Source: an uncultured Oscillospiraceae bacterium (GTDB taxonomy: Bacteria > Bacillota_A > Clostridia > Oscillospirales > Oscillospiraceae). From it: a DNA stretch of 7,675 nt. A program made the translations under genes and the position numbers. Where the stretch lies: NCBI GenBank assembly GCA_900757695.1, contig CAAEOU010000137.1:1-7675 (forward strand), in the 5' to 3' direction. The notes beneath the pieces were generated by a model, which did no database searches, had not been told where the DNA came from, and was given only the letters and a program-made list of their open reading frames with translations. Positions 5,203 to 7,675 of this stretch are shown here, piece by piece. Position 1 is the first letter of the stretch. Each line of letters begins with the position of its first letter.

Positions 5203-6931
5203 ACCCGGCGTATTCCGGCGGCTCATGGGCTACCTCCGCCCCCAGAAAAAAACAGCTGCCTTTGCGCTGCTATTGGTTCTGGTGGTCACCGTCAGCGATC
5301 TGATCCGTCCGATCCTCGTGGGCCGTGCCATGGATTCCATCACCGCAGGCGGGACCTTTTCCCTGGTCGTCCGTTATTCTGCCGTCTATCTGGTCATTCT
5401 GGTGCTGGGCACCATTTGCAGTGCGGCACAGATGTGGATCCTCCAAAAGCTTGGGCAGGATATCATCTATCAGGTACGTCAGGAGCTTTTTGCCCACATT
5501 CATAATCTATCGCTTCGCTTCTTTGACATTACCCCGGTGGGACGGATCGTCACCCGGGTCACCAACGATGTAGAGACCCTCAACGAGCTGTTTTCCTCCA
5601 TTCTTGTGACCATGGTGAAAAACGCGGTGCTGATCCTGGGCTATGCCGGTGTGATGCTGTATCTCCAGTGGAAGCTGGCGCTGGTATCCTTCGTTTTACT
5701 GCCGCTGGTGGTCTACCTGACCCGGCTGTTCACCCGGCTGTACCGGACCACCCACCGGATCACCCGCACAAAGGTCTCCGCCATGAATACCTACCTCTCG
5801 GAAAATCTGTCTGCCATGAAGCTGATCCAGATCTTCCACCGGGAGAATGAAAAGCACCGGGAGTTCACCCAGCGCTCTGCGGACCTGTTTCAGTCCAACT
5901 TCCGTGAGATCGTGGTCTATGGCACCTTCCGGCCTCTGATCTATTTTATCAGCATTCTCTCCCTTGCATCGGTGCTGGGCTTTGGCGGCGTGCAGGTCAT
6001 GCATGGGGCGCTGTCCATCGGCACGCTCTACATTTTTACCAGCTATGTAAAATCCTTTTTTGAGCCCATCCAGTCCCTTTCCGATCAGTTCGGCACCCTT
6101 CAGGCCGCCATGGCCGCCGGAGAGAAGATCTTTACACTGATGGACGAGGAACCCCTGATCCATCAGCCGGAGCACCCCAAAGCACTTTCCTCCCCCAAGG
6201 GACGGATTGTATTTGACCATGTATGGTTCTCCTATGATGGTGAGGAGTGGGTGCTGCGGGATGTGAGCTTTGTGATCGAGCCGGGGCAGACCGTGGCCTT
6301 TGTCGGCGCCACCGGTGCAGGAAAGAGCTCGATCCTGAACCTCATCGGACGCTATTACGACATCCAAAAGGGTAAGATCACCATTGACGGCATTGACATC
6401 CGGGAGCTGGACATCCATGCTCTCCGCCGTGCAGTGGGACAGGTACAGCAGGATGTCTTCCTGTTCACCGGTGATATTCAAAGCAATATCCGCCTGCGGG
6501 AATCCTCCATCACCGATGGTCAGATCCGCAGTGCAGCCAAGTTTGTCAACGCTGATGGCTTTATTGCCCAGTTGGAGCAGGGCTATGAAACCGCAGTGAC
6601 TGAACGTGGCTCCACCCTTTCCGCCGGTCAGCGGCAACTTTTGAGCTTTGCTCGGACGCTGGCCTTTGACCCCGCCATTCTGGTCATGGACGAGGCCACT
6701 GCCAACATTGATACCGAAACGGAAATGCTGATTCAGGACGCCATGGAGCGGCTCATGCAGGGCCGCACCACCATTGTGGTGGCCCACCGTCTATCCACCA
6801 TTCAGCACGCCGATAAGATCATGGTCATGCACAAGGGCCGCCTTCGGGAAGAGGGCACCCATCAGGAGCTGCTGGCCCAGAATGGCATCTACAAGAAGCT
6901 CTACGACCTCCAGCTCAGGGCTCAGGCATAA
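5189..6931 (+). CDS. Heterodimeric ABC exporter subunit B, catalytic-Glu (TM288/LmrD/BmrD-like)
   Basis: A 580-residue half-transporter, the standard size. Six membrane segments are apparent: two before residue 80, two around 135-182 and two around 245-295. The NBD has Walker A GATGAGKS (373-380), Q-loop Q421, signature LSAGQ (477-481) with Ala for the first Gly, Walker B D501 followed by the catalytic E502, D-loop ANID (505-508) and switch His533. With the partner this yields one competent ATP site (its Walker A/B and the partner's LSGGQ) and one degenerate site (the partner's Asp542 and this LSAGQ), the diagnostic pattern of heterodimeric exporters such as TM287/288, LmrCD and BmrCD. It starts inside the preceding gene with a 14-bp overlap, so both are made together and should form one complex. 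Multidrug or lipid export is common in the family; the substrate here is not readable from sequence. Confidence 0.92.
   Translation: MQNNKPGVFRRLMGYLRPQKKTAAFALLLVLVVTVSDLIRPILVGRAMDSITAGGTFSLVVRYSAVYLVILVLGTICSAAQMWILQKLGQDIIYQVRQELFAHIHNLSLRFFDITPVGRIVTRVTNDVETLNELFSSILVTMVKNAVLILGYAGVMLYLQWKLALVSFVLLPLVVYLTRLFTRLYRTTHRITRTKVSAMNTYLSENLSAMKLIQIFHRENEKHREFTQRSADLFQSNFREIVVYGTFRPLIYFISILSLASVLGFGGVQVMHGALSIGTLYIFTSYVKSFFEPIQSLSDQFGTLQAAMAAGEKIFTLMDEEPLIHQPEHPKALSSPKGRIVFDHVWFSYDGEEWVLRDVSFVIEPGQTVAFVGATGAGKSSILNLIGRYYDIQKGKITIDGIDIRELDIHALRRAVGQVQQDVFLFTGDIQSNIRLRESSITDGQIRSAAKFVNADGFIAQLEQGYETAVTERGSTLSAGQRQLLSFARTLAFDPAILVMDEATANIDTETEMLIQDAMERLMQGRTTIVVAHRLSTIQHADKIMVMHKGRLREEGTHQELLAQNGIYKKLYDLQLRAQA
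6854..6879 (+). repeat. 26-bp exact direct repeat, copy 2 (in subunit B gene)
   Basis: Identical to 5089-5114. In both genes it encodes GTHQELLAQ near the C-terminus. Recombination between the copies would delete most of subunit B and leave a fused tail. Confidence 0.7.
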
Positions 6932-6936
6932 GCTTT

Positions 6937-6979
6937 GCCCCGAGGAACCCACACGCTTGGTTCCCCGGGGCTTATTTAT
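6937..6979 (+). terminator. Intrinsic terminator of the exporter operon
   Basis: GCCCCGAGGAACC (6937-6949) pairs with GGTTCCCCGGGGC (6959-6971), a 13-bp stem with one A-C mismatch and a 9-nt loop, followed by TTATTTAT. It starts 5 bp after the stop codon. The T-tract is interrupted, but the stem is very stable. Confidence 0.75.
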
Positions 6980-7002
6980 GGCTTCCACGTCTTCCGTTCC
7001 CG

Positions 7003-7024
7003 AAAAAACCAGTATCAATACCTG
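7003..7024 (-). terminator. Weak candidate terminator of the leftward hypothetical gene
   Basis: On the minus strand CAGGTATTGATACTG (7024-7010) can form a short 5-bp stem with a bulged G, followed by TTTTTT (7008-7003). The stem is weak and the call rests mostly on the T-run and on position, about 70 bp past the stop of the minus-strand gene. Confidence 0.3.
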
Positions 7025-7029
7025 CCGTG

Positions 7030-7053
7030 GTCGTTTCCGATATCGGAAATGAC
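7030..7053. repeat. Perfect 16-bp palindrome between convergent genes
   Basis: TTTCCGATATCGGAAA (7034-7049) is a perfect palindrome with no spacer. One mismatched pair outward, GTC (7030-7032) and GAC (7051-7053) also match, giving 24 bp with a single mismatch. It lies between the stops of the exporter operon and the leftward gene, away from any promoter I can see, and has no T-tract on either side. It may be a protein-binding site; I do not recognise the motif. Confidence 0.6.
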
Positions 7054-7094
7054 GTCCATATTTCCCCAGCTATTCTGATTGTAGTCCATACACC

Positions 7095-7544
7095 TCAGAT
7101 CAGCGGAATGCCCAGCAGCTCCTCCAGCTGCTGAAGCAGCGGTGCGTTCTTATCATCCCAATGCATGGTCAGGTATCCGGCAGCTGCCTCCGCCACCTGC
7201 TTTGCAGCGGTCTTCTCATCCTGCTCCAGCATCCGCTGACAGGCCATGGGCACCATGGTAAGTCTCCCTGCGGCATCACAGAACGCCGCAGTATGTGCAC
7301 AAAAGGCGTTCGGCAACCCGGCGATCACTTTGACCTCCAGCCGTTCCATCTGTGCCGCCGGGATTCCCGACGCCCGATAACAGGCGATTTTCTTCAGGGC
7401 CCATTCCCACATCTGCTCCGGATCCTCCATGGGCATCCCGATGGTGCGCCGATATGTGACCCCAAAGTCTACGCTCAGCTGTGTATGCCCCGGCTGACGC
7501 TTCTCCTCTTTTTCCGTTTTTTTCTTTTGTAAGAAGGGAATCAT
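7095..7544 (-). CDS. Hypothetical cytosolic protein, 149 residues
   Basis: I do not recognise this protein. It starts MIPFLQKKKTEKEEKRQPGH, with a Lys/Glu-rich flexible head over residues 6-17 and no membrane segment or signal peptide. The body is mixed helix and strand, with a Trp pair W46/W48, an Ala-rich helix around 110-125 and a leucine-rich amphipathic end (LLQQLEELLGIPLI). Cys and His occur at C55, C82, H84, C89 and C102; C82-x-H84-x4-C89 could bind a metal, but this is speculative. A purine-rich GGGAGGGGG (7558-7550) lies 5 nt before ATG 7544. The frame opens further back to a GTG at 7571, but that would put the ribosome site inside the coding sequence, so 7544 is preferred. The gene converges on the exporter operon. 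TATGAT-like sequence near 7588 is a weak -10 candidate without a good -35. Confidence 0.72.
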   Translation of the reverse strand: MIPFLQKKKTEKEEKRQPGHTQLSVDFGVTYRRTIGMPMEDPEQMWEWALKKIACYRASGIPAAQMERLEVKVIAGLPNAFCAHTAAFCDAAGRLTMVPMACQRMLEQDEKTAAKQVAEAAAGYLTMHWDDKNAPLLQQLEELLGIPLI

Positions 7545-7605
7545 CCACACCCCCTCCCTGCGATATTTCACGGGCAGAATATCATATTTTTACCATTTCT
7601 TCTTT

Positions 7606-7675
7606 TTATCGTGTCATTTTGGTTGATTTTCCTGCACCTTTGGGCACTGCACCATAGATCTCCACAGCGCATCCC
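7606..7675 (-). CDS. Possible C-terminal tail of another leftward gene (partial, runs off right edge)
   Basis: From the right edge a minus-strand frame is open for 22 codons, ending in TKMTR and a TAA at 7608-7606, about 60 bp before the hypothetical gene. The peptide (with YGAVPKGAGKS) looks protein-like but is too short to identify. Another minus frame is open from the edge for 19 codons, so the choice of frame, and whether a gene is present at all, is uncertain. No terminator is visible after it. Confidence 0.22.
   Translation of the reverse strand, partial: GCAVEIYGAVPKGAGKSTKMTR

Noticed and set aside
4099..6787. Long minus-strand open frames opposite the exporter genes (about 4099-5226 and 5696-6787)
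   Set aside because: They are antisense shadows of genes with complete ABC motifs; no recognisable domain or ribosome site.
6978..7052. 24-codon plus-strand ORF ending in the palindrome
   Set aside because: It starts inside the operon terminator, lacks a ribosome site and shows no protein-like pattern.

Overview
The window looks like a chromosomal segment from a low- to mid-GC Bacillota, most likely a gut-type member of class Clostridia. The evidence is coding sequence rich in G/C at third positions, AT-rich intergenic DNA, strong GGAGG-type ribosome binding sites, a lipoprotein solute-binding protein of the YtcQ/LplA kind, a clostridial-type two-domain NADH:flavin oxidoreductase and a BmrC/BmrD-type exporter pair. 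No 16S or other marker gene is present, so the genus cannot be named.

Layout. (1) 1-798, minus strand: N-terminal 266 residues of an extracellular solute-binding lipoprotein that runs off the left edge. (2) 799-1136: a 338-bp divergent regulatory region. It holds two near-identical 21-bp operator-like palindromes exactly 160 bp apart, an alternating set of inverted TTTCGC/GGCGAAA arms, an 11-bp-phased direct repeat and two TATAAT boxes facing right. (3) 1137-3122, plus strand: a 661-residue flavin/iron-sulfur oxidoreductase of the 2,4-dienoyl-CoA reductase/BaiCD-BaiH/enoate reductase type, followed by a strong hairpin. (4) 3176-3303: promoter plus a terminator-like hairpin with seven Ts lying between that promoter and the next gene, which suggests attenuation. 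(5) 3304-5202 and 5189-6931, plus strand: two overlapping, translationally coupled genes for the two halves of a heterodimeric ABC exporter, then a terminator. (6) 6980-7094: convergent intergenic DNA with a 16-bp perfect palindrome. (7) 7095-7544, minus strand: a 149-residue protein I do not recognise. (8) 7606-7675: possibly the tail of one more minus-strand gene.

How the genes work together. The solute-binding protein and the oxidoreductase are divergently transcribed from one control region with a repeated operator, so they are probably co-regulated; their substrates cannot be read from sequence. The two ABC genes form a self-contained exporter. The first subunit carries Asp in place of the catalytic Glu and a canonical LSGGQ; the second carries the catalytic Glu and a degenerate LSAGQ. 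This gives one active and one degenerate ATP site, as in TM287/288, LmrCD and BmrCD. I see no clear evidence of a wholly new system. The parts most worth checking are the paired operators, the leader attenuator, the roughly 40-residue insertion in the first exporter subunit and the orphan palindrome.
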